Source of the DNA: Nitrogeniibacter sp050293885
Lineage (GTDB): Bacteria > Pseudomonadota > Gammaproteobacteria > Burkholderiales > Rhodocyclaceae
NCBI GenBank assembly: GCA_050293885.1
Contig: JBNKNO010000005.1
Location: forward strand, 1-64,000
DNA: 64,000 bases
Direction of reading: 5' to 3'
The notes under the pieces were generated by a model, which did no database searches, was not told where the DNA came from, and saw only the letters and a list, made by a program, of their open reading frames with translations. Numbering within the stretch: the first letter of the stretch is position 1; every line of letters begins with the position of its first letter. Below are positions 1 through 7,984 of this stretch, piece after piece. The position numbers and the translations under genes are program-made.

Positions 1-74
1 ATAGACGGAACAAGTATGTAGAGCTTGCTGTAGAGGGCTTGCGGACGGGGGTTCGATTCCCCCCGGCTCCACCA
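1..74 (+). ncRNA. ssrA: tmRNA (ssrA), 3' end only
   Basis: The first 74 bases end in a tRNA-like acceptor with a T-arm (GGTTCGATTCC) and an encoded CCA at 72-74, followed at once by a terminator. There is no matching complete tRNA cloverleaf in front of it, and the layout matches the tRNA-like domain of tmRNA. The tag-coding part lies outside the window. tmRNA rescues stalled ribosomes in trans-translation with SmpB. A partial tRNA gene is the alternative, but the bases before the T-arm fit tmRNA better. Confidence 0.8.
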
Positions 75-86
75 CCCTGTTTTCAA

Positions 87-117
87 AACGCCAAGGTTCA
101 AAACCTTGGCGTTTTTC
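87..117 (+). terminator. Rho-independent terminator after tmRNA
   Basis: A 12-bp perfect stem (87-98 with 102-113) has a three-base loop and is followed by a T tract. It lies 13 bases after the tmRNA CCA end. Confidence 0.9.
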
Positions 118-194
118 TTTGTCCGCGCGGTAAACAGCCAGACGCAACACCCAGCCCGAAAAGCCGCCGTGAGCTCAAAGAGCTCAATTCACGA

Positions 195-246
195 TTGACA
201 TTTCCAAAGAGTGTTTTTATAGTCAGTACTGTATTTAACAACAGGA
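195..246 (+). promoter_or_regulatory. Sigma-70 promoter with LexA-type SOS box
   Basis: TTGACA at 195-200 and TATAGT at 218-223 are separated by 17 bases, which is close to an ideal sigma-70 promoter. CTGTATTTAACAACAG at 229-244 fits the CTGT-N8-ACAG LexA consensus exactly and covers the predicted transcription start. LexA bound here would block initiation. This is inferred from sequence only, and binding has not been shown. Confidence 0.72.
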
Positions 247-253
247 CACGACC

Positions 254-415
254 ATGAGCCGGACAATCACGCTTCTGATGATCGCAGTGGGCGTTCTTTG
301 CGGCATTGCCGTCGCTTCACAGGGCGAAGGGCTGCGCTATGCCATGCCACTCGTACTCACCGCGATGTTGGCGACACTGGCTCGCCTGAACCACCTCGAC
401 CAACAAGAACATTAG
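254..415 (+). CDS. Small two-helix membrane protein, putative SOS-induced
   Basis: This short ORF encodes 53 residues starting MSRTITLLMIAVGVLCGIAV. The first ~20 residues are a hydrophobic helix and residues about 29-44 form a second one, and the protein ends in a polar HLDQQEH tail. The start follows a weak ACAGGA ribosome site by 7 bases. The LexA-type box ends 9 bases before the ATG, so the gene should be DNA-damage inducible. I do not recognise the family. E. coli also has SOS-controlled small membrane proteins (TisB, DinQ), but no homology to those is claimed. An inner-membrane location is inferred from the hydrophobicity. The gene stands alone between tmRNA and two tRNAs. Confidence 0.6.
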   Translation: MSRTITLLMIAVGVLCGIAVASQGEGLRYAMPLVLTAMLATLARLNHLDQQEH

Positions 416-599
416 CAGGCCTCAGCCGTTTGGCTGACAAGCGGCAAATGAGAGGTTCCGAAAACGCGAGCGCGTCGCCGCGCAGATCTCGCCTGACTGT
501 TCATCCATAGGCAAATGACGCGCATATCTGGACTTCGGCGCGTAATCGAACTGAGACAGGACGTTCCCAGCGGTTCGCCGCAAAGCGAAGCCGGAAAAC

Positions 600-629
600 A
601 AAAAGCCCGATCGAGTGATCGGGCTTTTT
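600..629 (-). terminator. Terminator, bidirectional, after tRNA-fMet
   Basis: A 13-bp perfect stem (600-612 with 617-629) has a GAGT loop, with A and T tracts on its two sides. On the minus strand it sits just beyond the 3' end of the initiator tRNA. On the plus strand it could also stop transcription from the small SOS-type gene. Confidence 0.8.
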
Positions 630-636
630 GGGTATC

Positions 637-712
<76 letters not shown>

Positions 713-791
713 TCTGAGAGGCACAAATATAGACCAACTTTATATTTCCGTCAAGCCATGAGGGGTTGAATAGTCAACAAACGGGAAAAGT

Positions 792-867
792 TGGTGCCGG
801 TTGCAGGAGTCGAACCCGCGACCTACTGATTACAAATCAGTTGCTCTACCAACTGAGCTAAACCGGC
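792..867 (-). tRNA. tRNA-Thr (UGU)
   Basis: On the minus strand the sequence begins GCCGGTTTAGCTCAG and ends CGGCACCA. The anticodon is TGT (complement of 832-834). The acceptor, D, anticodon and T stems all pair, and CCA is encoded. It has the same orientation as the initiator tRNA, about 80 bases upstream of it. Confidence 0.95.
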
Positions 868-947
868 AGGAGGGCGATTATAGCTTCAATGGATTCGCCT
901 CGCACGTCTGTTTGGCCGTGAGCGAGGCGCGCGGGCATAATCTGTAA

Positions 948-2501
948 ATGGACATTTCAGCACAGGTCGACGCCCCATCGCACATGGATACGGAACCCCC
1001 GGCGCATCGTCGCCTCCGCTTGCTGATCATTGAAGACAACGAGGACGATGCGTTGTTGCTGACGCATCGCTTTCGCCACGCCGGTTACGATCTGGACGTG
1101 CTGCGCGTCGACACCCCGGCCGGAACGGAGACGGCCCTGCGAAACCAGACGTGGGATCTGATCATCAGCGATCACGATCTACCGGGTTTCAGCGCAATTG
1201 CCGCACTCGGCATTCTCCAGCAGCTCGGGCTGGACATCCCCTTCATCATCGTCTCCGGTGTCATCCGCGAGGAAACCGCCATTGCAGCCATGCGTGCCGG
1301 CGCGCATGACTACATGGCCAAGAACCGGCTGGAGCGCCTGTTCCCTGCCGTCGAGCGTGAATTGCGAGAGGCGAAGAATCGCCGCGAACGCAGCCGCGCC
1401 CAGCTGATGCAGCAACAAACCGAGGCACGCTTGCATGCCGCGGCGGCCAATACCCCGGGCGTGATCTTTCAGATGCAGCGCCGCCCCGGCGAGAAGATCG
1501 AATTTCTTTTTGCCAGCGAGGCCACCGAGATGCTGCTTGGCATGACACCCAAGATGCTGTGCAGCGACAGCAGCCTCTTCGAAGCGCAATTGCTGCCCGA
1601 GGACAAGACCACGCTTTTTGCTGAATTGGAGCAAACCGCAAGGCTGGGCGACAAGCTCAACTGGGAGGGGCGCATCCACACCACCGCCGGCGATACCAAG
1701 TGGATCAACGTGCGCGGCTCCGCCCGCACCGAAGCCGATGGCACGCAGGTATGGGAGGGGGTGATGTGGAACATCACGCAGAGCAAGCGCACCGAGGCGG
1801 AATTGCGAGCGTCGCAACTGCATCTCAAGGCCTTGTCCAATCACCTGCAGAACGCCAAGGAAGACGAACGCGAACGCATCGCGCGGGATGTGCACGATGT
1901 GCTTGGCGGCCACCTGGTGGCGCTCAAGTTTTCGACATCGCTGATCGCCTCGAAGCCGGATATGCCTGCCGAGCAACTACGCGAGCGGATCGGCCAGATT
2001 CAGGCCTTGATCGACGACGCCATCGAGACGGTGGGACGGGTCACGCGTGAATTGCGCCCGGGTATTCTCAAGGATTTCGGCCTGGCGGCGGCGATCGAGA
2101 GCCATGCCGAGGATTTCGCACAGCGAACCGGCATCAGGTGCGAGATATTGTGCGCTGACGACGACATCGACTTGCCCGAAGACGAGTCCATCGCGCTGTT
2201 CCGTATTTTTCAGGAAGCGCTCACGAATATCAGCAAGCACGCAGAAGCCGAAACGGTGGAGATACGCTTGATGCATACTGGCGACGGCGTGGCGCTTGAA
2301 GTCGGCGATGACGGCAAGGGCATTTCCGAAGACGACCTGAGCAAGCCGCGTTCGTTTGGCCTGCGCGGCGTGCGCGAGCGTGTCGCAAGCCTGGGCGGAC
2401 ATGTCACACTGCAGTCGCGCGTGCCGCGCGGCACGCTGCTGAGCGTCACGCTTCCCATTTCCGACGCACCCGCCACAGCGGGGCAGGAGCCTGTCTCATG
2501 A
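948..2501 (+). CDS. Hybrid REC-PAS-histidine kinase (NarX/HisKA_3 type)
   Basis: The protein has 517 residues. An N-terminal receiver domain (about 22-145) has the acidic pocket IIEDNEDD and a phospho-acceptor Asp at 75 (ISDHDLPG). A PAS-like domain follows at about 160-285. The dimerisation/phosphotransfer segment around His316 (RIARDVHDVLGGHL) is HisKA_3 type. The ATPase domain has the N box EALTNISKHA, the G box DDGKGI and FGLRGVRERV. No membrane helix is seen, so it is probably a cytosolic sensor. It overlaps the next gene by 4 bases, which makes that regulator its likely partner. The N-terminal receiver suggests input from a second kinase. The signal is unknown. Confidence 0.9.
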   Translation: MDISAQVDAPSHMDTEPPAHRRLRLLIIEDNEDDALLLTHRFRHAGYDLDVLRVDTPAGTETALRNQTWDLIISDHDLPGFSAIAALGILQQLGLDIPFIIVSGVIREETAIAAMRAGAHDYMAKNRLERLFPAVERELREAKNRRERSRAQLMQQQTEARLHAAAANTPGVIFQMQRRPGEKIEFLFASEATEMLLGMTPKMLCSDSSLFEAQLLPEDKTTLFAELEQTARLGDKLNWEGRIHTTAGDTKWINVRGSARTEADGTQVWEGVMWNITQSKRTEAELRASQLHLKALSNHLQNAKEDERERIARDVHDVLGGHLVALKFSTSLIASKPDMPAEQLRERIGQIQALIDDAIETVGRVTRELRPGILKDFGLAAAIESHAEDFAQRTGIRCEILCADDDIDLPEDESIALFRIFQEALTNISKHAEAETVEIRLMHTGDGVALEVGDDGKGISEDDLSKPRSFGLRGVRERVASLGGHVTLQSRVPRGTLLSVTLPISDAPATAGQEPVS

Positions 2502-3139
2502 ACAAACGCATTCGCGTAATGATCGCCGACGACCACGCCATCGTCAGGCAGGGGCTGCGGCAGATTCTGTCGGACACCGAAGACATGGAAGTCGCCGGCG
2601 AGGCCTGCAACGGTGTCGAAGCACTGCACCTGAGTCGCGATGGCGAATGGGACGTGGTGCTGATGGATGTGTCGATGCCCGACCGCAATGGCATCGACGC
2701 GCTCAAGCTCATCAAGAAAGAGCACCCGAAGCTGCCGGTGTTGATTTTGAGCATGTATCCGGAAGATCAATACGCCATTCGCGCGCTCAAAGCGGGGGCG
2801 GCGGGTTACCTCACCAAGCAAAGTGCGCCGGACCAGTTGGTGACCGCGATCCGGCAGGTGGCCAGCGGCAAGAAGTATGTGAGTGCATCGCTGGCCATGG
2901 AGTTGGCCGATGCCATCAGCGACGACACCGACCGGCCACTGCACGAACGATTGTCCGATCGCGAATACCAGACGCTGTGCATGATCGCCTCCGGCAAGAC
3001 ACTCACCCAGATTGCCGAAGAACTCAATCTGAGCGTGAAGACCGTGAGCGTGTATCGCGCACGCCTGCTGGAGAAGATGCGCCTGCGCAACAACGCCGAG
3101 CTGACGCATTACGGGTTGAAGTTCGGCTTGGTGGAATAG
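2498..3139 (+). CDS. NarL/LuxR-family response regulator
   Basis: The protein has 213 residues. The receiver domain (about 5-120) has the acidic pair DD at 11-12, the phosphorylation site Asp57 (VLMDVSMPD) and a conserved Lys near 107. The C-terminal LuxR-type helix-turn-helix covers about 145-205 (LSDREYQTL through LSVKTVSVYRARLLEKM). Its ATG overlaps the TGA of the kinase gene, so the two are translationally coupled and form a two-component pair. Target genes are not visible. The divergence of the third-helix region from RcsB or NarL gives no clear hint of the operator. Confidence 0.93.
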   Translation: MNKRIRVMIADDHAIVRQGLRQILSDTEDMEVAGEACNGVEALHLSRDGEWDVVLMDVSMPDRNGIDALKLIKKEHPKLPVLILSMYPEDQYAIRALKAGAAGYLTKQSAPDQLVTAIRQVASGKKYVSASLAMELADAISDDTDRPLHERLSDREYQTLCMIASGKTLTQIAEELNLSVKTVSVYRARLLEKMRLRNNAELTHYGLKFGLVE

Positions 3140-3280
3140 CCTGGCGGCGGGCCATCGGCCGCCGTTCGAAGACAACACCACTCGCCTGCTCGGCACGCTA
3201 TGACAATGTGCGAGATGGGTTAAAGTCGGCACACCGCACGCCGTTAATCCCCAAAGATCATCACTCTGCGCGCCCACACC

Positions 3281-5104
3281 ATGTCGGACTTGAAGTCACC
3301 GTCGGAAATCGCCCGTGAAACGCTCAGGCGCCTGGCCATGGAGCGGGTTCCTCCGACGCCCGACAACTATCGCACCCTGTACCACCGCATCGCCGGCACG
3401 CAGGACGACGATTGCTTTCCCGCGCAAGCCTTCAAACGCATTCTCAGCCAGCTCCCGTCGAACACGCCGGGGCAGCTCCGCTTTGTCCGGCAGTTCGAAA
3501 AGGCCGTCGGGCAGAAGAGTTGGCCACCCATCGCCCGTGCGATTCAGGAACTGAGCGAGGCAACCCAGACCTCGTCGATTGCCTGGGCACCGCTACTCCA
3601 GCAGCTCATCGATCAACTGGAACGTCGCCACGCCAACATCACCTCGGCGCGCAAGCGCGATGCCTTGACGCATGTGCTTGCGTCCGCGGGCAGTGATCCG
3701 GCCACCCTGCACTCCCGCCTGACCGGCCTCGTCAAGAGTTGGGCTTCTGGCAGCGATGCCGATGACAGCGAACTCATCGACGAACCTTTGCCCGATGACA
3801 AAGCGCCAGCCGACGTCGAATCGGCGAGCGCGCCGGAGCAGGCGCCGGACGTCGCACCGGACACCAGCACGGCCGTCAGCACGCCAGCCACCGACCTGGC
3901 TGTCGCACTCGCGCCCGAGTTGGGTTCTGAACTGAATGAGATGATGCACCGGGGTGTCAGCGCTTTTCTGGTCGACAATCCCGAACTCGCCGAAACCGTC
4001 AAGGCGCTCGGCGATCAGCTCGCGGCCTCCCCCAACCGGCACGACCTGCCAGTGTTGCAAGCCGGTTTGGGCGAACTCGCGCTCAAACTCGAATGGACGG
4101 GCGAAGACCAGCACAGCATTCGCCAATCACTCATCGCGCTGCTGCAACTGGTGATGAAGAACATCAGCGAGCTGGTCATCGATGACCAGTGGCTCAGTGG
4201 CCAACTGACGGTATTGCATCAAGCCTTTGCCGAACCGCTGGATATCCGCAGCCTCGACGAAGTCGAACGCCGCCTGCGCGATGTGATCGACCAGCAGGGC
4301 AAGCTCAAGCAGGAGTTGTCGGACGCGCAGCGACGCCTCAAGCAGATGCTCGCCGGCTTCATCGACCGGCTGGCCGACATGAGCGATTCGGCGGGCTCGT
4401 TTCACGACACCCTGGAAGCCTGTGCCGACGAAATCGAGCGGGCAGAAGACATCGCCCAACTCTCGAACGTCGTCGAACACATGTTGAGCGAGACGCGCAA
4501 CGCACAAGACAATGCGCGCCGCTCGCGAGAAGACCTGCAATCGCTGCGCGAACAGGTCGACTTCGCCAACTCCGAGATCGCCAAACTGCAGCATGAGTTG
4601 CACCACACCAGCGAGTTGGTGCGCCACGACCCGCTCACCGGCACGCTCAACCGCAAGGGGCTGGACGAAGCGCTCAAGCGCGAGATCGCCCGCGCCCAGC
4701 GCCGTTCGAGCACGCTGTGCGTCGGCTTGCTGGACATCGACAACTTCAAACGCATCAATGACACCCACGGCCACCACGCCGGCGATGCGGCGCTCCAGCA
4801 CCTGACCGACGTGGTCAAGGAGAACCTGCGGCCACAGGACAGCCTTGGCCGCTACGGTGGTGAGGAATTCCTCATCATCCTGCCGGATACGGACGTCGAA
4901 CACGCCGTCGCCGCCATGCAGCGGCTGCAGCGCGCCCTCACCAATCGCTACTTTCTGACCGGTGGGCAAAAACTGCTGATCACCTTCAGCGCGGGCGTCG
5001 CCCGCCTGGACGACGAGGAAGCGCCGGAAGTGGCCATCGACCGCGCCGACAAAGCCATGTACCGCGCCAAGCGCGCCGGCAAGAACCGGGTGATGATGGC
5101 CTGA
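3281..5104 (+). CDS. Diguanylate cyclase (GGDEF), long N-terminal helical region
   Basis: The protein has 607 residues. The C-terminal GGDEF domain (about 445-605) carries GGEEF at 526-530, with the inhibitory RPQD site just before it, so it should make cyclic di-GMP and be product-inhibited. The preceding 440 residues are helical. They include an acidic, Ala/Pro-rich linker at about 160-205 and a coiled-coil stretch at about 325-440. No membrane helix or known sensor domain is seen. It lies 141 bases after the response regulator and may be transcribed separately. Similar long soluble GGDEF proteins are common in betaproteobacteria. Confidence 0.9.
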   Translation: MSDLKSPSEIARETLRRLAMERVPPTPDNYRTLYHRIAGTQDDDCFPAQAFKRILSQLPSNTPGQLRFVRQFEKAVGQKSWPPIARAIQELSEATQTSSIAWAPLLQQLIDQLERRHANITSARKRDALTHVLASAGSDPATLHSRLTGLVKSWASGSDADDSELIDEPLPDDKAPADVESASAPEQAPDVAPDTSTAVSTPATDLAVALAPELGSELNEMMHRGVSAFLVDNPELAETVKALGDQLAASPNRHDLPVLQAGLGELALKLEWTGEDQHSIRQSLIALLQLVMKNISELVIDDQWLSGQLTVLHQAFAEPLDIRSLDEVERRLRDVIDQQGKLKQELSDAQRRLKQMLAGFIDRLADMSDSAGSFHDTLEACADEIERAEDIAQLSNVVEHMLSETRNAQDNARRSREDLQSLREQVDFANSEIAKLQHELHHTSELVRHDPLTGTLNRKGLDEALKREIARAQRRSSTLCVGLLDIDNFKRINDTHGHHAGDAALQHLTDVVKENLRPQDSLGRYGGEEFLIILPDTDVEHAVAAMQRLQRALTNRYFLTGGQKLLITFSAGVARLDDEEAPEVAIDRADKAMYRAKRAGKNRVMMA

Positions 5105-5112
5105 GGTGTACG

Positions 5113-5213
5113 ACCCCCACGCTCGCTTCGCTCGCTGCCCCCCGAGGGGGCTGCGCTGCCCTTGGGACGGCCCGGCGGGCGGCGCGGACGGCCCCCACGC
5201 TTGCGATGCTCGC
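5113..5213 (+). repeat. Dispersed GC-rich intergenic repeat, copy 1 plus a partial copy
   Basis: Positions 5113-5178 match 35830-35896 closely (shared blocks ACCCCCACGCTC, CTCGCTGCCCCCCGAGGGGG and TTGGGACGGCCCGGCGG). The core GCCCCCCGAGGGGGC is a near-perfect palindrome. A shorter relative of the first part (CCCCCACGCTTGCGATGCTCGC) follows at 5192-5213. It lies between a GGDEF gene and a phosphatase gene and has no coding capacity of its own. It is probably a REP-like repeat family of this genome. Confidence 0.75.
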
Positions 5214-5286
5214 GGCGGGCCGGCTTGCACACCCAGCCCGTTTGACCGGCGGCACGGGCGGCGGCGGGCATGCGACAATCACCGCC

Positions 5287-5820
5287 ATGCCACGTTTCAA
5301 CACCTTCATCTTCGACCTCGATGGCACGCTGATCGACTCGGCCCCCGCCATCCTGGCCAGCTTTCGCCAGGCCTTCGACGCTGCCGGCGTTCGCCCGGTG
5401 CGGCCCATTGAAGCCGACGTCATCGGCCCGCCGCTCAGGGAGACACTGGAACTGCTCAGCGGCTCGACCCGGGCCGACACCGTCGCCACGCTGACCGAAC
5501 ATTTCAAGGCCGCCTACGACGGCGGCGGCTTGCGCCAGACAGCGGCCTACGACGGCGTCGGCGACATGCTGCGCGCCCTGCATGCCGCCGGCTCGCAGTT
5601 GCACATCGCCACCAACAAGCGCCTGTTCCCCACCGATGAAATCCTCAAGATGCTCGGCTGGCGCGAANNNNNNNNNNNNNNNNNNNNNNNNNNNNNNNNN
5701 NNNNNNNNNNNNNNNNNNNNNNNNNNNNNNNNNNNNNNNNNNNNNNNNNNNNNNNNNNNNNNNNNNAAGGGCTGGATTCATCTGCCCTCGCCCGACGCGA
5801 CACGCCTGCTCGGCGCCTGA
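5287..5820 (+). CDS. HAD-superfamily phosphatase, interrupted by an assembly gap
   Basis: The start is the ATG at 5287, directly before the HAD motif I (FIFDLDGTLIDSAP). Motif II is the Thr in LHIATNKR near residue 110. A run of 99 N at 5668-5766 removes the region expected to hold motifs III and IV. The reading frame resumes with KGWIHLPSPDATRLLGA and a stop. Counting the Ns, only 177 residues are present, whereas phosphoglycolate-phosphatase-like enzymes have about 215, so the gap is probably longer than shown. The substrate is uncertain, with phosphoglycolate or a nucleotide possible. Upstream in-frame codons fall in a repeat and were not used. Confidence 0.8.
   Translation: MPRFNTFIFDLDGTLIDSAPAILASFRQAFDAAGVRPVRPIEADVIGPPLRETLELLSGSTRADTVATLTEHFKAAYDGGGLRQTAAYDGVGDMLRALHAAGSQLHIATNKRLFPTDEILKMLGWREXXXXXXXXXXXXXXXXXXXXXXXXXXXXXXXXXKGWIHLPSPDATRLLGA
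5668..5766. other. Assembly gap (99 N)
   Basis: A run of Ns lies inside the HAD phosphatase gene. The apparent protein is shorter than its family, so the true size of the gap is doubtful. Confidence 0.99.
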
Positions 5821-5893
5821 AATAGGGGGAAATCTCCGCCCTGTTTCACCCGTAATATTTGACACTTTCCACTACCATGCGCACATTGACCTT

Positions 5894-6063
5894 AGGGTCT
5901 GTTGGCATTCGTACGGGGGATCGCGTTGTGTCCAAATGGCTTCGCAACAAGGCGCAGGAGGCAGCCAAGGGTGGCGCCCCTTGGCAACGAGTGCAACGCA
6001 GTGGCGAAGCCATTTGGACACAACCCGAAGGGCGCGGGCCCCGTACGAATGCCAACAGACCCT
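5894..6063. repeat. 170-bp palindromic repeat element
   Basis: The outer arms 5894-5918 and 6039-6063 are perfect 25-base inverted repeats (outer end AGGGTCTGTTGGCATTCG). Inside them, 5925-5945 and 6004-6024 form a second perfect 21-base inverted pair containing TGTCCAAATGGCTTCGC. The centre holds a third palindrome around CCAAGGGTGGCGCCCCTTGG near 5975. There is no transposase and no convincing ORF. The structure resembles a MITE or a REP-like bacterial interspersed element. It sits 13 bases before the rfbF start and could form a large cruciform or RNA hairpin in its leader. Confidence 0.88.
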
Positions 6064-6076
6064 CGGGCGATGAGGC

Positions 6077-6847
6077 ATGAAGGCAGTCATCCTCGCAGGC
6101 GGCTTGGGCAGCCGGCTGTCCGAAGAAACACATCTCAAACCGAAACCGATGGTGGACATCGGCGGGCGCCCGATCCTGTGGCACCTGATGAAGATCTTCA
6201 CCTGTCACGGCATTACCGACTTCGTCATCTGCCTGGGCTACAAGGGCTACGTGATCAAGGAGTATTTCGCCAACTACTTCCTGCACACCTCGGATGTCAC
6301 CTTCGACATGCGCAACAACCGCATGGAAGTGCACGAACAACACGCCGAGCCCTGGCGCGTCACGCTGGTCGATACCGGCGAACACACCATGACCGGGGGG
6401 CGTCTGGCACGCGTCAAACATTTTCTCGCCGATGAAGAGGCCTTCTTCTTCACCTATGGCGACGGGCTGGCCGACGTCGACCTGACCGCCCTGCTCGACT
6501 TTCACCGTCGCAGCGGCAAACTCGCCACGGTGACCGCCGTCACCCCCAAAGGCCGTTTCGGCACCCTCGAACTCGACGGCGACGAGGTCACCGACTTCGT
6601 CGAAAAGCCGCGCGAACACGGCAACACCATCAACGGCGGATTCTTCGTCATGTCGCCCAAGGCCATCGACACCATCGAAGGCGATCACATCGCCTGGGAA
6701 GGTGCGCCGATGGACACGCTGGTGCGCCAAGGGGAGCTGTCCGCCTTCCGCCACTTCGGCTTCTGGCAACCGATGGACACGCTGCGCGAAAAATTGCTGC
6801 TCGAAAAACTGTGGGAAAGCGGCCAGGCGCCGTGGAAGTGCTGGTGA
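6077..6847 (+). CDS. rfbF: Glucose-1-phosphate cytidylyltransferase
   Basis: The protein has 256 residues, the usual family length. It makes CDP-glucose from CTP and glucose 1-phosphate, the first step of CDP-deoxysugar synthesis. The N-terminal nucleotidyltransferase signature is AGGLGSRLSEET (7-18), followed by KPKPMVDIGGRPILWH. YGDGLADVDL carries the metal-binding Asp, and VEKP and NGGFFV motifs follow. It is the first gene of the sugar island. The palindromic element lies just upstream, so the promoter may lie within or before that element. The stop codon overlaps the next start. Confidence 0.96.
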   Translation: MKAVILAGGLGSRLSEETHLKPKPMVDIGGRPILWHLMKIFTCHGITDFVICLGYKGYVIKEYFANYFLHTSDVTFDMRNNRMEVHEQHAEPWRVTLVDTGEHTMTGGRLARVKHFLADEEAFFFTYGDGLADVDLTALLDFHRRSGKLATVTAVTPKGRFGTLELDGDEVTDFVEKPREHGNTINGGFFVMSPKAIDTIEGDHIAWEGAPMDTLVRQGELSAFRHFGFWQPMDTLREKLLLEKLWESGQAPWKCW

Positions 6848-7905
6848 GCGGCGGCACCTATCGCGACCAGCGTGTGCTGATCACCGGCCATACCGGCTTC
6901 AAGGGAAGCTGGCTGTCGCTGTGGCTCGATCGCCTGGGCGCGCGCGTCAGCGGGCTCGCGCTGGCGCCGGACACCCGCCCCGCGCTCTACCGCGAAGCGC
7001 AACTCGACACGCGGATCGACAGTCATCTGGCCGACATCCGCGATGCGGCCGCCGTCCGCGACATCGTCGCGAGCGCCCGCCCGAACATCCTCTTTCATCT
7101 GGCCGCCCAATCGCTGGTGCGGGCCAGCTACCTCGACCCCATCGCCACCTACGCCACCAACGTGATGGGCACCGCCCATGTGCTCGACGCCGCCCAGCGT
7201 GCCGGCGTGCAGGCGGTGGTGGTGATCACCAGCGACAAATGCTATGCCCCGCCGCCCACCGCCAACGGCTACCGCGAAGGCGACCCCATGGGCGGTCACG
7301 ACCCCTACAGCAGCAGCAAGGCCTGCGCCGAACTGCTTACCGCCAGCTGGCGCGACAGCTTTGGCCACGCCGACGGTGCGCCGCTGATCGCCAGCGCCCG
7401 CGCCGGCAACGTCATCGGCGGCGGCGACTGGGCACAGGATCGGCTCGTGCCGGATCTGATCCGCGCCGCGCTCGCCGGCGCCCCCACGCGCATCCGCAAC
7501 CCCGCCGCCATCCGCCCCTGGCAGCATGTGCTCGAACCGCTCACCGGCTACCTCAAACTCGGCGCCCGCCTGCTCGACGGCGACGCGACATGCGCGCGCG
7601 CCTGGAATTTCGGCCCCGACGAAGCCGACATGCAGCCCGTCTCGGTCATCGCCGACCGGCTGTGTTCCCGCCTCGACGGGCACTGGCAGCACGACGCCGG
7701 CGACCATCCGCATGAAGCCGCCGTGCTGCGTCTGGACAGCAGCGCGGCACGCACGCACCTGGGCTGGTCGCCCCGCTGGACGCTGGACACCGCCCTCGAT
7801 GCGCTCGCCGACTGGCACCAGCGCCATGCGGCCGGTGAGTCGGCGCAGGCGCTGATGCATGAACAACTCGCCGCCTACGGCGATCCGCTGGAGAGCGCCG
7901 CATGA
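6844..7905 (+). CDS. rfbG: CDP-glucose 4,6-dehydratase
   Basis: This extended short-chain dehydrogenase of 353 residues converts CDP-glucose to CDP-4-keto-6-deoxyglucose with bound NAD. Visible motifs are the Rossmann signature GHTGFKGSW (about 14-22), HLAAQSLVRASY, a YSSSK catalytic pair near 153-157 and NVIGGGDWA, which is typical of RfbG. The start chosen is GTG at 6844, which overlaps the rfbF stop (GTGA) and has GGAAG five bases before it. A GTG at 6811 would add 11 residues. It is the second step of the CDP-3,6-dideoxyhexose route. Confidence 0.95.
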   Translation: MSGGTYRDQRVLITGHTGFKGSWLSLWLDRLGARVSGLALAPDTRPALYREAQLDTRIDSHLADIRDAAAVRDIVASARPNILFHLAAQSLVRASYLDPIATYATNVMGTAHVLDAAQRAGVQAVVVITSDKCYAPPPTANGYREGDPMGGHDPYSSSKACAELLTASWRDSFGHADGAPLIASARAGNVIGGGDWAQDRLVPDLIRAALAGAPTRIRNPAAIRPWQHVLEPLTGYLKLGARLLDGDATCARAWNFGPDEADMQPVSVIADRLCSRLDGHWQHDAGDHPHEAAVLRLDSSAARTHLGWSPRWTLDTALDALADWHQRHAAGESAQALMHEQLAAYGDPLESAA

Positions 7906-7984
7906 GCGCGCCCACACGGCCGCCCGAAGGGCGCGCGAACCTCCCCCGGCGAGGACGTCGCGTCAGCGACAGGTGGGTAGTCCA
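7906..7984 (+). other. 79-bp spacer between rfbG and rfbH, possible insertion
   Basis: Neighbouring genes in this run overlap by 4 bases, but here a 79-base stretch separates the rfbG stop from the rfbH start. An ATGAGC overlapping the rfbG stop at 7902 opens a frame that ends after 28 codons. The rfbH frame then begins with GTGAGC at 7985 behind an AGGTGGG ribosome site. A small insertion that displaced the original start codon would explain this. Confidence 0.4.

Noticed and set aside
39..257. 72-residue ORF covering the tmRNA end and its terminator
   Set aside because: It lies across a structured RNA end and a hairpin, has no ribosome site and no protein-like composition.
1..416. Possible integration site at the tmRNA 3' end
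   Set aside because: The 3' end of tmRNA is a common target for integrases, but no integrase or repeat of the tmRNA end is seen in the window.
5846..6769. 307-residue minus-strand ORF over the palindromic element
   Set aside because: It runs through the inverted repeat and antisense to rfbF, which has clear family motifs on the plus strand.
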